From Tolypocladium sp. Sup5 PDA-1 (lineage: Eukaryota > Ascomycota > Sordariomycetes > Hypocreales > Ophiocordycipitaceae), in NCBI GenBank assembly GCA_000750105.3, contig JPHH03000008.1:857005-921004 (forward strand): 64,000 nucleotides of DNA, given 5' to 3'. Below are positions 24,095 through 35,893 of the stretch, piece after piece (the first letter of the stretch is position 1; every line of letters starts with the position of its first letter). The notes under the pieces were generated by a model that worked only from the letters and a program-made list of their open reading frames with translations, did no database searches and was not told the DNA's origin. Position numbers and translations under genes: made by a program.

Positions 24095-27000
24095 TGCATT
24101 CTGCGAAGCATTCGTCTCTTGAAGCGACATTGTATATGCCCGCCTTGTCGGTTGAGTTGTTGTGGTCTGTTTGTGCTTCTAGGTTCAATGATTTTGTGAG
24201 TAACAGTTTGACAAGGAGGAGGAGGAGGGGAAAACTGTTGTAGGAGAGAGGCAGGTGCATTGCTCTGGGGGATAGGGCGAGATTCGAATTCCTTAGTGTA
24301 CTCGTATGTATGAAGATGACGGGACTACGGAGTAGTGAGCTTCTCATCACGGCAGGTCGCAGCGCACCCCAATTATTTGTACGTTTTTAATTACGCCATG
24401 GGTGGATGGGTGCTTCTGAAGGGTCATCCTTTTGTTGCCGCCGTTTCCCAGGGCAGCAGGAAGAGGAGATGGAGGCACTTGTTGCAGGCAAACCCAGCAG
24501 CCCGTACGAGTAATGTCCGGCAGGAGTATATCGCAAGGGAGCTTGCTTATTAGCGGCGCAACATTCTGGAGACGAGTCTGGATAGTGAGCTCCGCCGTGA
24601 TGGCCGGATTAATAAATCGAGGTATAGTCTGCTCTCGAGTATATTCGACGAGGCTCAGCCAAACCCGCCGACCGTTTCAGACAGAGTAGGCTACAGCAGA
24701 TCCTTTATACTATACGCATGCAAATGAAACGGCGGGAGAGGCGCGCATAGAGCTGCCCCGGTCGTCGGCCATCATGCGGCTGCCAGGCCGAGAAGGCTAG
24801 ACTAGAAGAGCCAAGGGACGGGCTTTTTTCTCAACCTGTGCTAGCAAACACGAGATGATGGTTCGACTGGGATGGACCCGGAGGAGCCGCGCGAACTGGT
24901 CTGCTTGCTGGGATCTCCACGCCAGCAAAACGCGGTCCTGGATGGACGCGGCCGAGGAGATTTTGACGCGATGGATGGACGAGGCGCTAGCTCAGGGGTT
25001 GGATGAACGGCTGCGCGAGAGGCTTGGACGTGAGGGCCTCGACAGAAGAAAGCGCTGCGTTTCCAGAACGCCTCAGACATTTTGCTGTCTATCCAAATTC
25101 CCGCACAGGTCACCGTCTCCTCACCGCATTGTCGACCACGTTGCGATGGCCCCCGTTAGCGAAATTGAGCGCGCGCCCACGAGGACCCCGGCCCGTCGTC
25201 GTGCCATTTGCAGCGAGGAGCCCCAATTTCGTTCTCTCTTCCGGCGAGGGTCTCCACCGTCGAGTTCAGGGCCATGGGGCGGAGTGGGGGATGTTCACAG
25301 TGCAGACGGACGGGCGCAGGGGTAGGAGAGGACCCCTGTGATGGGGAGAGCAGCGCGAGAGATTGCGCCGTTGCGGGACAGAGAAGTAGTCTGTTACGAG
25401 TAATATCGAGAGATTGAATTGAGAGTGTACGGACTACGTACTTGTGCAAGTAAATTAAGAGACATGGGGATTACGTACGGTGCAGGGAATAGTAAAGAAG
25501 GGAGGTTGATGGAGAGGATGGATGAGAGATGCAAGATACGACGAATGTGTTGGTTGGCTGCGTTCCAGAACGATGGTGTCCCATGGCGAAGACATTGGTC
25601 GAGTATTGGCTTATACTACGGACTACTCGTACGAGTACGGACGACTCCGTACGCTGTAACCAACACCAGGCCCTTCCTCATCATACAGTACCCATCTCCG
25701 CCAAGCCAACCACCTCTAGAGCCTCTAGGCATCCCATTACCGGTCTTTGTTTCTATCAACATGTACGGGCTAATGTACTCCGTACATGCATACCTACCTA
25801 CTCGCACGCTTCCATCACACTGACCGGAGATATCCTTCCACTCAACCCACTCTCACGGCAAACAAAAAAGCAACTTGCCCAACCCTCGAAACGCCCCAAG
25901 CCAACAACAAAAAGCAACGGTCCATAGGAACACGTGCGGCGGCGCCCCCCCTGCCTTGTTCGCCGTTGCCTCACCTGACAGCGACACGCGGGCCTGTCTT
26001 CGTCCCATCTCGTGCTTAATATATCCCCTACACGCCCATGCGCCACGTCTCTTTTTCCGGTCGCCAAGAACCGTCAAATGCTGGAAATTCAACCACCAGA
26101 AACGGTGTACTGTTGCGGAGGAATATCTCCCTTGTCGTTCGTCGCATACTCGTAGAGTGCGGTGCCTGCTCGCAAGCCTGTCCCTGGAACTAACTGCTTG
26201 CTTGCCTGTGACCTGCATGCTCACCCTATCCATGGCAGCAGATCCCGAGTTGAGGCTCAGCAACACAACCAACTCACACCACACACACACACACACACCC
26301 CTGGCATCGACACCAAAAAAGCAGCGAAACAACCAACAGACGTCGGGTAACAGCATAAACCTGCATGCAGCAGCCGCTCCATCTCGCATGCCCGCGCCGC
26401 ACACCCGCCGCTCAAATCGGACAACCCGCCTCATTGCACTGTAGGGCAAAGTAGTCCGTCCGTACGAAGCCCGTATTAACGCCTTTTCTTGCATGGATGG
26501 GCCTGTGTGAGCCCGCGACATTGCGTCACAGACACCAACATCGTCGTATCGCACAACGAAGCAGGTCGTAGACAAAGGCGCACCGTCAATGCGGCTCATT
26601 GTCTGGCCTTTCCTTACTCTTGGTAGTACTCGTATTACCAGCAATCATGCATTCAGCGACATGTGCGTCGCGCACAAAAAGTCGTGCTGCGTGGGCGTTG
26701 CCACGGCGTACCGAGATGACCTGTCTCGCGGATGTGGCAGCCGCAGAACACGCGTTGAGACCCTTGCAAGCATTCACATGGGAGGAACCAACAGGTGAGA
26801 GTCATCAGACTGCGGAAAAGAAAGAAGCGATTTCTTGGTATCATGACTGGTAGAACAATCTGTCCCGACTTTGACCGTCTCCTTGCCGTGCCGAGCTGAG
26901 CCCGGCCCATTGCAAAACACTTTCAATAACGCCTTTCCCGAGGCGATGCGCGCCTCCCAAAATAGCTATAGTGTATAACGCCTTGGCAAAACTTGTGTGC

Positions 27001-27162
27001 CGTTACCCTGTAAACGCCGTGTCGATGCCTCCAGGCCCTGTTGCCCATATGTGTACCGTCGATGCGCCGCAAGCCAAGAACCCGTCGTGAGAAAGAAGTG
27101 GAAGCCGCCTGTGCCGTGATAATAAAGTCGAATACAAGTAGAGCAAGAACGTAAAGGTATCA
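24095..27162. other. 3-kb convergent gap with no recognised gene
   Basis: This lies between the 3' ends of glycogen synthase (+) and the unrecognised minus-strand gene. Short open frames are present (for example 24855-25325 +), but none resembles a known protein or forms a convincing spliced model. It contains an (AC)9 microsatellite, two copies of the 9-mer TACGGAGTA/TACTCCGTA (24326, 25776) and a cluster of CGTACGAGTACGG-like sequences near 25625-25660. Confidence 0.5.
26281..26298 (+). repeat. (AC)9 microsatellite
   Basis: Nine AC dinucleotides in intergenic DNA, preceded by further CA-rich sequence. Confidence 0.9.
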
Positions 27163-28308
27163 TTATGCCCTGATGCTCCTTGGCCGGCTAATGGACAGCC
27201 CGCTTCGGAATCGGCTCCTGTGGGTATTTGGCGATAGCGGCGATGTTGCCTCGGCTCTGGGTGTTGGCGCCTCTGCGTTTCTTCTCGCGCTCCTCATGAT
27301 ATCGTGGTAGCTGGCGGGCGCCTTGTTCACAGGGGAAACCTCGTGGAGTGTGTCCGGCTCTGCCTCCTCTCCGACTTGCGCCATTGGTGACAGGTGCATC
27401 GAGAGGCTCTCACGCGAGTGAGCGGCAGCCTGGTTCAGGGTAGGCTTGCTTCGCTTCCGGACCAGGCTCAGTGTCCTCCTCAGCATGGCCGTGGGCGTCT
27501 TTGGTGTCCGTGCCGAGTCCTGCTCGTCGTGGTCGGATGCTTTCGCGGCGAACGGGTCGATGGTCAGGAACGTGGGCCGCTTCTTCTCGAATCCGCTGGG
27601 CAGCATGCTGCTCGATCGAGGAGGGTGGTGGAAGGCGGTGGAGGAAGAAGAGGAGATGGACCGCGTGCGGACGAGGGTAGGCTCGGTGGCGGTGCGCAGG
27701 ATGCCCGTGGTAGGCCGTAGGGCACTAGTCGAGCCCGGGGTCGATGCTCTCCGTGGCAGCTCGACGATGGACGGTCTGCCGTGGAAGACGACCGTCACCA
27801 CGCGGGCCGTGACCTCGTGGCTGGCCCGTGACTCTGAAGACTTCTCTGACTGCTCGCTGTCCGAGTCGAGCTCGTCAAAGTCGGAGAAGTCGTCGGCCGA
27901 GGACGAGGCGTCCTCTTCAGAGGAAAGGTACACCTGGTGAGGAGCGGCATGAGGCAGGATGGGGCGCTCTTCCGAGGCGGCCTTTTGCTGGAGCGAGGCC
28001 AGCAGCCTCGAGGCTCGCAGGGCGCTCTTGGCGGGCAGGGCAGGAGCAGCAGTGCTGCTGCTGCTGGAGTTGATGTGCGGGAGAGATAGCATGTCGTCGT
28101 CTTGGCGAGGTTGTGGAGGTTTGCTGTCAGTGGTAGGATTCTCGACGGCGCAGTCCAAAGGGCGAGGGTCTTCGTCGTCGTCGGCGTCGAGTCGAGGGGA
28201 GCCGGAGGGCGAGGCTCTATAAGGGATCCGACCAGCTTCGTGCCCCTCTACGGGGTGGCGGCCTGGAATGGACTCGGCGCGCCCCCTTGGCTGGTCCACC
28301 GACGGCAT
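27163..28308 (-). CDS. Unrecognised Ser/Arg/Pro-rich protein
   Basis: A single exon of 381 aa from the ATG at 28308 (MPSVDQPRGRAESIPG). The frame stays open upstream to 28821, but that part looks like leader sequence. I do not recognise a domain. The protein is low-complexity: a run of five Ser around residue 80, an acidic Ser/Asp/Glu patch (SSEEDASSSADDFSDFDEL) and a short ordered-looking strand VVTVVFHGRPSIVELP. Basic Ser-rich blocks (RTRSISSSSS, RRTLSLVRKRSKPTL) follow, then a C-terminal SYHDIMRSARRN and an SR-rich tail. Its coding character is supported by length, Ser/Pro codon pattern and strand asymmetry rather than homology. It is probably a largely disordered, phosphorylated protein of unknown role. 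The neighbours give no functional clue. Confidence 0.7.
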   Translation of the reverse strand: MPSVDQPRGRAESIPGRHPVEGHEAGRIPYRASPSGSPRLDADDDEDPRPLDCAVENPTTDSKPPQPRQDDDMLSLPHINSSSSSTAAPALPAKSALRASRLLASLQQKAASEERPILPHAAPHQVYLSSEEDASSSADDFSDFDELDSDSEQSEKSSESRASHEVTARVVTVVFHGRPSIVELPRRASTPGSTSALRPTTGILRTATEPTLVRTRSISSSSSTAFHHPPRSSSMLPSGFEKKRPTFLTIDPFAAKASDHDEQDSARTPKTPTAMLRRTLSLVRKRSKPTLNQAAAHSRESLSMHLSPMAQVGEEAEPDTLHEVSPVNKAPASYHDIMRSARRNAEAPTPRAEATSPLSPNTHRSRFRSGLSISRPRSIRA

Positions 28309-31300
28309 GACCAAAACCGGGTTTTCTTTGTGTGCAGGATGCGATGCAGACGGCGGCGTCCCCTCTCGAGGAGGTCTTTGAGACAGACAAGGCAGCAAAG
28401 GGCGCCGTGGTGGTGGCTCGCAGAGACTCGCGGTTGGGCCTCGACGGAAACGTGGAGGGCTGGCGTGTAAGTCTGGCCTAGCGCGTTGCTGCGAACAAGG
28501 GAAAGGAATTCGATGAACGACGGACGAGAAGGTTAAAGTCGAAGGGAGAGGTCGGCTGGAAGGGCACAGGAATGTTTCAATCGAGGCCGCCGGCGGGGGA
28601 CCGTCAAGTATGTAAAGAGAGAGAGAATTGGATGGTGTGGCGCCGACCGAGATATGGCATGGCATGGCATGTTCCAGTTCCCACCTCCTGGCGTCCATAT
28701 CTTGACGGCTGACCGTGCGGCTGGCGCACTGGCGCACTGGCGCACTGGGTACGCGCGCTAGCGCAGAGCAGGGGACGACGGAGGCCCTGGCGCGAGAGTG
28801 GCTCCAGCAGGGGCGCTGCATGGCTCTGGCTTGGCGGCCCAGGCTGGCCTGCGAACAAGCGTTTCATCGCCTGGCTTCTGTACCACGTCCTTCGTACGAG
28901 TACGAAGAAAAGAGCAAAAGCCTTCTTGGTGGTATCCAGTATCCATTTGCCTTTTGTCGGGTCGTCACTTTGTCCCCGTCGCTGGTTTGCGCCGCCGTTG
29001 TGGTTGTGCCTAGATAGTCCGTACTCGTACAGTGTCTGCTGATCAATGCAAGAGGCTGGCCAGCTTTGCTCTTTTTCAACACCATCGCCGTCAGCCCAGG
29101 CTTGTCTGCCTGCACCATCTCCCCTTCAGCACCCGCCACCACCGCCCCCATTCATCAACAAGTGTGCATCGTCATTCTCATTGTCCTCTAGCTTGAGCAG
29201 AACCGTAAACCCGCTCCTCGGGCATGCGCCAATGGAAACGCCGGACAGGACTCAGGGGCCCCTCGTCCGCCAGGGTTGCCATCTCCCCTCCCCTGCTCCA
29301 CCACCGAGACCCTTTTCGACCGTTGGCCACTCATCACCGCCAGGGGGCATCACTTCGAACAGTTGACCTGTCGCACGAGCGCCTGCTGATTGGGCGCAGG
29401 CGCTGCGGAAACCACCGTTCCGGGGGCGCGAATGAGGAGACGCAACGGAGCGAGTTGCCCTGTGCCTGGCTCTTAACCTGTGCAGTAAGAACCCACCGTT
29501 TCGCAGCCTCCTCGGTCGATGATCGACCGTCACGCGTTTGGAAAAATGGGGGTTTCGACTACTATGGCGATCGTTTGTCGAAGTCCTCCAAGTCTCCATG
29601 GGCATTTGCTGGCAGTGCCTGACACCCGTGTTCAGCAGAACCCTTCATCAGAGTTCAAGGGCAAGAAGCAGGGCAACGGAACAGACTGTAACCAGAAAGT
29701 GCCAAAAATACGAAGTATTCCCTAGGGTGACTCTTAATTCTCATCCATCGGTCGAGAGAGCCGCTCCCGCTCGCAACGACCGACCGAAGCACCGGCCGGA
29801 CTGTGCGCCGCCCCTAACCGGCGGGATGAATGTTCACCAACCTGGCAGAACAAACGACTCGGTCTTCGCCACAGCAACAGGATGATTTACAGGGCACGGC
29901 AGTTTTTACGTACGAGTTAACAGCCGTGATGCTGCCTTGCATAGGATATCTGGCGATCGCTGCAGCAGGCCTCGACTCCGCAGAACGAGTCTCCAGGTCC
30001 CACACACAGCGCGGCGGAGCGAAATGCGGCCTGTACTGGGCGGTCGACGACAGAATGCTTGCAGCGCGAGGCGCTCCTCCACACCACCTTGGCCAGCTTT
30101 CGTATCGATGGAGAACACGAATCACGGGCCGCATGTGCCTCCATCCCCAAGACCGGCCGTCTCGCCAGACCGACTTTTCGAGAGCCATCTTTCAACCGAA
30201 CCGCCCTCGCAGGCTGCCTCTGGTTCACGAAGCCCCCCTTGCGACACCGGGCTTCCCGTGGCCGTCGTGGTGGCGGTTTAGAGGCGGTTTAGACAGGAGG
30301 CACAAGCGGTTCGTCCGCTCCCTTCTGGCGTGCATGTATCTTTTGTGGCTGTCACAGTGCGCCGCCTATCGTCGTCTTGGTGCCTCTCCTTGCGACAAGG
30401 AGTTTCCAAGACGCCGCTGTCTCTCGCGCTCCCTTTGCCACGGCGTCCCCTGCGCCAGCGGCCGTCGATGACTGCCGCGAGGATTCCTTACAGCTCACTC
30501 GTCATCCGGTCGCATGCATAACCCGGCTCCCAGGCCAGCCGTGGTTTTCGCAAACGGAGCGTGTCGCCGACTCGTCTGAAGGTTGGAGGATCCTCCGGGA
30601 GGCCAGGCCTGAGGCTCACCCGGTGGCTAACCCTAATCAAACGCAACTGATACTCGCAATGAACCACGGACACTTTAGTGACTTGGCTCCCCGGCCGCTG
30701 AACCGATGACGGCGCGCGCCACGTGCTGGCTCTTTGACGCTGGCGAAATTACTGGCTCATGGCCATGGCCATGTCGGCAGATGGGATTGGAGTGACTGAG
30801 TTGCCAAGGTGTCGACTCCATCTTCATCAGGCTGAGGCAACACCGATGCCCATCGCGTATCGAAACGGATGGACTCACAGGCTTAACAGGTTCCGAGCAG
30901 ACGCGGGGAGCACTCGGCGGCTGGCGCGCGTTCTTGCTTGGCTTGCAGGAGGAGCCTCTGGCTGGCATGGGCCAGTACATACATGGACCAGGCGTCTCGA
31001 AACCCGCCATGGCGTCATGTCATCTGCCGCTCGTAGTTCAACGGCGCCTCCCCACATGCCCGATCCAGGCTTGCCAGGCACCCTTGGCACCCTGTGGCTT
31101 GCCAGCTTGAACCCCCAGACCGCGCCACACCTCAGCCCTCGGGACCGATGTCATGGTGGCTGGAAGGTTCAGCACCAGCCACTTCTTCGTCTCTCGCTTC
31201 CCCGGCCTCAGGCCAGGCCGTTTTCGGGTTAGGCGTGTTCTAAAAATGCTTCAATACGTGCCCCAGCCAGAGACACGAGAACCTTAACCGCTTCACGAGG

Positions 31301-32391
31301 TGTCAGCTTGCTCAGCTCTGATGGCGCGCAAAAACTTTCTGTCACGGGCTGTGGAATTTGGCAGGTCCTTCTCGGCGGCATCAGAGTGGATATGCTTCTC
31401 GTTTGAGTGAACAACCCCGAACGGACCTGGCCTCGGTTGGCAGACATGGGTGTCGCTTGGCTGCGTGTCCCCCCACAGCGCGCGCTTTTCTCGTCCCATC
31501 TTCTGACTTTGGACCGGAACGCTGCGAAGACTATCAGACGTTGGAGAGAAACGCGTCGGCCAGCAAACTCCGCCCCGCATGTCAAGAAACGAAAGGCAGG
31601 CTCTGCTGAACATGCATAAACAATACTATTGTGCCCTGTTTTCTCGCGTTTGTCCTCCGCCATCGGCTGTTACAGCGCAAGACACCCGCGTGGCAGGACC
31701 GATAACTCGGCAGAGTCGCGGACAACCCCTCGAGTCTTGAAACGGACCGCATTCCAGCCCAAGTTGCAAGCTACAAAACACAACCTACCCACCCTACAAC
31801 TGCCGACTTTCGGCATCAACGTCGAAAGCCTCTTGTAGCAGACAGATTCCAAAACTGCCCGGCGAATAGGTTAGAACCGTTAAGCTAAGAGCTAGCGAAG
31901 GGGAACGTCGATGTGGGAAACAAGGCAAAGTAATAGCATGGCGCATAAGGCACGGCTTTTAGATGTCGTCTGATTTACCCGAGCGCCGCTGTCTTCGTCG
32001 CCAATTGATGGAGGCGCACGCACCCTCGTCGCATGTTGCGGGCTGCCCCATCTACGCCTCCTGCCTACGGAGTATGGACTACGGATACCGTCTGATGCAT
32101 ATCACGGAGTTGCGCTAAAGTGCGTTGCTGTCCTTGGCATTCCTGCTCGCGTGCTGTGACGGGCCCGATGGGACGATGGGACGATGGGTTGATGGATTTG
32201 TCCTCGTTCCAAGATGCAGTCTATGAAACCCGTCATTACTATGCAGCCAGCTGGTAGTACCTCGTAGTCATTATCCGTCGTCAGCTGTCGTGATTCCGAC
32301 GCCCATTGTCATCTCCCTTGTCAATCTCCTTTGTTCACCCCAGCAAAGCAAACGCTGCGTGCAGATTCCCCCAGTTCCCCGGTTTGGCCCA
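28309..32391. other. 4-kb gene-poor region
   Basis: This lies between two minus-strand genes. The left part (28309-29000) is the promoter side of the 27163 gene. Open frames up to 213 codons occur (29830-30471 +), but they overlap equally long frames on the other strand, lack recognisable domains and do not splice into a protein I know. No transposase, reverse transcriptase, tRNA or rRNA is visible. One TACGGAGTA lies at 32066. A noncoding transcript or decayed sequence is possible but not shown. Confidence 0.45.
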
Positions 32392-34326
32392 TCACTTCCA
32401 CGTGCCACGGCTCCTCGACGCCTCACCACCGCTGCTATGCGGCCGTGAAGCCTCTGCGAAGCCCCTCGCCGGGCTCAGTCCAAACGTCTCGGCACCTTCG
32501 TTTCCGGGCACCGCCAGGAACCCGTTCGTCCCGTTGCCAATCATGACGCTCCGGCGCGCCTCGCCCCGGTCCCATCCCTGCCCGGCCACATCCGCCGCCA
32601 GCCCGTAGCTACTGACCGGCCGCTGGCCCCGTGCCGCTGCGGCTCCCGTGTAGGAGTCGACGCGCGCAAAGTTCCACTTGCCATACTCATCGGTCTTGGT
32701 GTACACCTCGAGGGTCTGGGTTGGTGCATGAGTTGCTGTCCGCTGGGCAAAGGGGTTGTTGGAGCTGAAGCGGTTGGGATTACGCAAGGGTGGTAATGGT
32801 TGGCGAGGCGGCGATGGAGGAGAAAATGTTCGAGGAAATGTAGGAGACAGCGGGCTCGTGGGAGCAGCTGGCGCCACGCGCAGCGCGGGCGGGTTGGTGT
32901 TCGACGAGTTGGAACCTCGCCTGGCTCCGTTGCCCGCAAACATGGCGTTTGGCGGCGGCAGTCCCGAGAGCTTGTCTGGGAAGTCTTCGTCCTGGACGTA
33001 GAGCCTGCGCAGCCTGGGTAGACTCCCCGAGAGGATGGACGATGCCAGGTACGAGTAATACCCCGGTGTCGCATATGGTCCTGCCCTAGAAGTTCCCGAT
33101 ATCTCGAAACGCAGCGTTCTCAGTCTGTTGGATGCCAGGGGCCGCGGCGCCTCAGCACTGGGGAACGGCTCCGAAACCTTTGCTTGGATGGCAAATGTCC
33201 TGAGCGCCGGGGCCATTGCCAGTATCTCTTGCAGTCGCCACGGCTGGACGCCGGTATCTTTGAGCGTTAGGACTCGGAGTGCCTTCTGGGTCTCATACCA
33301 GGATAGATATTCCACGAGGCCGGCCGTCGTCATGCGGGGCGTATCCTTCAACACCAGCTCCTCTAGGGCCGGCAGCGGAGGCAAGCCATCGTCGCTTGCC
33401 ATCACCTCGTCCGAGAAACTGGGAGTCTCTGCTACCTTCAGGGCCCGGAGGCGAGTCAGGGATCCCAGGACGCCCCGCAGGATCATTGGGTTGACGTCGA
33501 CACGGTCGAGATCCAGCACTTCGAGGCATGTCCACACCTGTCCCGAGGCGAGCATGGAAAAGCTGCGCTCCGACCCGCGCACATATGTCATCTTGCGGAG
33601 GTTGGGGCAGCGCGCCTGCACCTCCAGCCTGAGGGTTGCGTAGTTGGGCTCGTCAGAAAACATGCCCTCGGGCAGATCCACGTACTGCAAGTTGGGCAGC
33701 ACGGCGATGGTCTGGGCCAGCTCGACGTGGCAGGACTCTCGAATCATGTACGGCGTCTTGAGAAACTGGACTATCCTGCCGATCCGCGTCGGGTCATCAC
33801 GTACTGTGCGTCGCAGCAGCCTCAATCTGGCCAGCGCCGGGTCCTCAGGGATGCCGTTGCGGTCGAATCGCGACGTCTTCTTGCGCTTCTCTGCTAGGAA
33901 GGCCTCGAGCTTGCAGTAATGCACTGGGTCGATGCGAACGCTGTGGTATCTGGACGCTGGATGTTAGTGATTGCGGCGGGGATGGCAGTCTGGGGTCCGC
34001 AGCACGTACAAGACGACTATCGCACTGGCCCGCCACGATCGACTCACTTGAGCGCAGTGAGATAGGTCCCTCAGGTCGCACAGCATACATCCTACGTCGT
34101 TGGCGCTCTCCTCGCACGTCTCGTAGCTCTCGTCGCGGGAGTGCGGGCAGACAAATGCGAAGATGCGTTGGAGGACGCCTGGGGGGACTTGCGCGAGGCA
34201 TTGCGCCGACGCCCAGGAGGGCCGTCTCAGCAGTGGGTCGATGTCTCCATGACGGCTCAACCCGTCGGGGTAGGACGATGCGAGCTCGGCCTTCTTCTTA
34301 TCCTTCTTCCTGAAGAGCAGCCTCAT
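32392..34326 (-). CDS. F-box protein with LRR-like C-terminal region
   Basis: Two exons (34326-34010 and 33949-32392, intron 33950-34009) give 624 aa. The start MRLLFRKKDKKKAELASSYP leads to an F-box-like segment around residues 44-108 (LAQVPPGVLQRIFAFVCPHS, then LRDLSHCAQVSRSWRASAIVVLYHSV); the intron sits just after the final helix. The middle has leucine-rich repeat-like spacing (LPNLQYVDLPEGMF, LEVLDLDRV, LTRLRALKVAETPSF, LRVLTLKDTGVQPWRL, LRTLRFEIS). The C-terminal ~170 residues are Ser/Pro/Asn-rich. F-box proteins join SKP1-cullin-F-box ubiquitin ligases and use such repeats to choose targets. The target here is unknown. An alternative ATG nine codons upstream (34353) is less likely. 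Confidence 0.88.
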
Positions 34327-35893
34327 GGTGCAGGCAGCGGCGACGGCGGCCAAGCGATGCGGGTTGGTGGGATCGGAACGGCGGTGATGCTGGGGAGAGA
34401 AGGTGGGAGAGGAAAAGCGGTTTTTTCCCGAAGTTGCGTTCTGTCAGGAGTCCGAAGAAGAGCCTGTGGCGCGGCAGAACAGCGTCGAACGAACACGGCT
34501 GGCTGTCTCATATGTATGAAGGCCTGCCCTGCTCGTCGCATCGGCCCTCGCCAGACCAACAAGACGGACGCCGTTCTGTGCTGTGCCTGGCGCCTGCTGA
34601 CGCCGTTCAGAGGCGTTTCTACCGTTGTGCGGGCAAAGGCCAACGAGCGCAGGCTGAACCGGCGGCTCTGCTGACGGGCGTCCCTGGGAAAACCGAAGGG
34701 ACGATGAATGTCGTTGGCAGAAACAGCAGACTGTCGACCCGTGGCGGGCAGCCCTCTATTTAGCACATGGCCAGCCTTGAGGCAGGGGTAGAGTGAGGTG
34801 AGGTCAGATGTGGGGGAAAGCAAGTCCGCAGCCCAGCGACCGGCGCTAAGGGGCACTGTCAGGGGCATCCCGACCACTTTAGAGCTGGCAGGCGCCAGTC
34901 ACTTCACAGGCGCGCGGGCGCTGACACCCCTGACGAGGAAGCCCCTGCCCAATCGTCTGATGCTGACGGCGTGCCCAGCGATTTACTAAGCCCAATGTTA
35001 CATAATAGAGCACAGCGCACAAAAGGCGAATCGCCATTGTGTTCCTTAAACACATCTCTACCTTATGGCGTCAAGCATGCAATTGCCAAGTAGCCCACTT
35101 CGTAGTTACACTGGCAACGTGTAACAACAGCCCGCCGAGAATTGTCGTGTGCCACCGTCTGCTTTGCATCACTCACGTTCAACAATCATCCTTCTACACC
35201 AAAGCTGGGGCCAAACTCCAGTCCCTCCCAAGGCTGATGCCAGCAGAGGCCCAAGGCTCAACCATTCACCCATTCACCCATTCACCTATTCAATCGCAGC
35301 GCATCACAGAGGCACAGCGAGTGACGAGACGAGACGAGACGTTCAAAGCAAACAAAGACTCGATTCCACCCTTCCTTCTATGTACCGCATGATCCCAACC
35401 AGAAAGTGTATGTGATGCATCAGTTGTACAGAGGTCCCGCAGAACAAGATTAAAAATGGTAGGCGGCAGCGTCTCCCTTTTGCTTCCAACTCTCTGCCAT
35501 GCAATCGGAACTCCTCCAGCCGAGACCCTGGTCCCCAAACTGTCCGCCATGTCATGCGACTCCAGGAACCCAAGATAGTTAACCGTACAAGTGTCATCAA
35601 CCGCCCGCCATCATGACTGTCAAAAGACATATTAGCACCGCCATCGGCGACCCGACCCGACCCGACCCGACTGCTCTTGGCCCAACTCCCGACCGTGTTC
35701 GCCCAAGCGAGTAAAGCCCGCAGTGTCTCCAAAAGTTCAAGTCAAGTTATTTGCAATTAGTTAAAGTATATGCCGATGCCGTTGCACAAAATCGAAACCC
35801 TCAACGGCTCGGCGTTTCACTTTAAGTGCCAGCTCCTCTCGTGAGTCGCATCCCACTCTCGGGAGCGACACAGCGAGACTTTTGGCATGGCAC
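34327..35893. other. Intergenic region with short tandem repeats
   Basis: 1.57 kb between the F-box gene start and the ELO stop. No gene is recognised. It contains three CATTCACC octamers (about 35272-35296), three GAGAC units near 35323-35340 and at least four GACCC pentamers near 35649-35672. The right part is the ELO 3' region. Confidence 0.5.
35649..35672 (+). repeat. (GACCC)n pentamer repeat
   Basis: About four and a half GACCC units in the ELO 3' flank; nearby octamer and pentamer repeats occur at 35272-35340. Confidence 0.8.

Noticed and set aside
29830..30471. A 213-codon plus-strand open frame in the gene-poor region
   Set aside because: There is no recognisable domain, opposite-strand frames overlap it, and there is no codon or splice support; not strong enough to call a gene.
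34141..34674. A 177-codon plus-strand open frame
   Set aside because: It partly mirrors exon 1 of the F-box gene and continues into its promoter; no domain.
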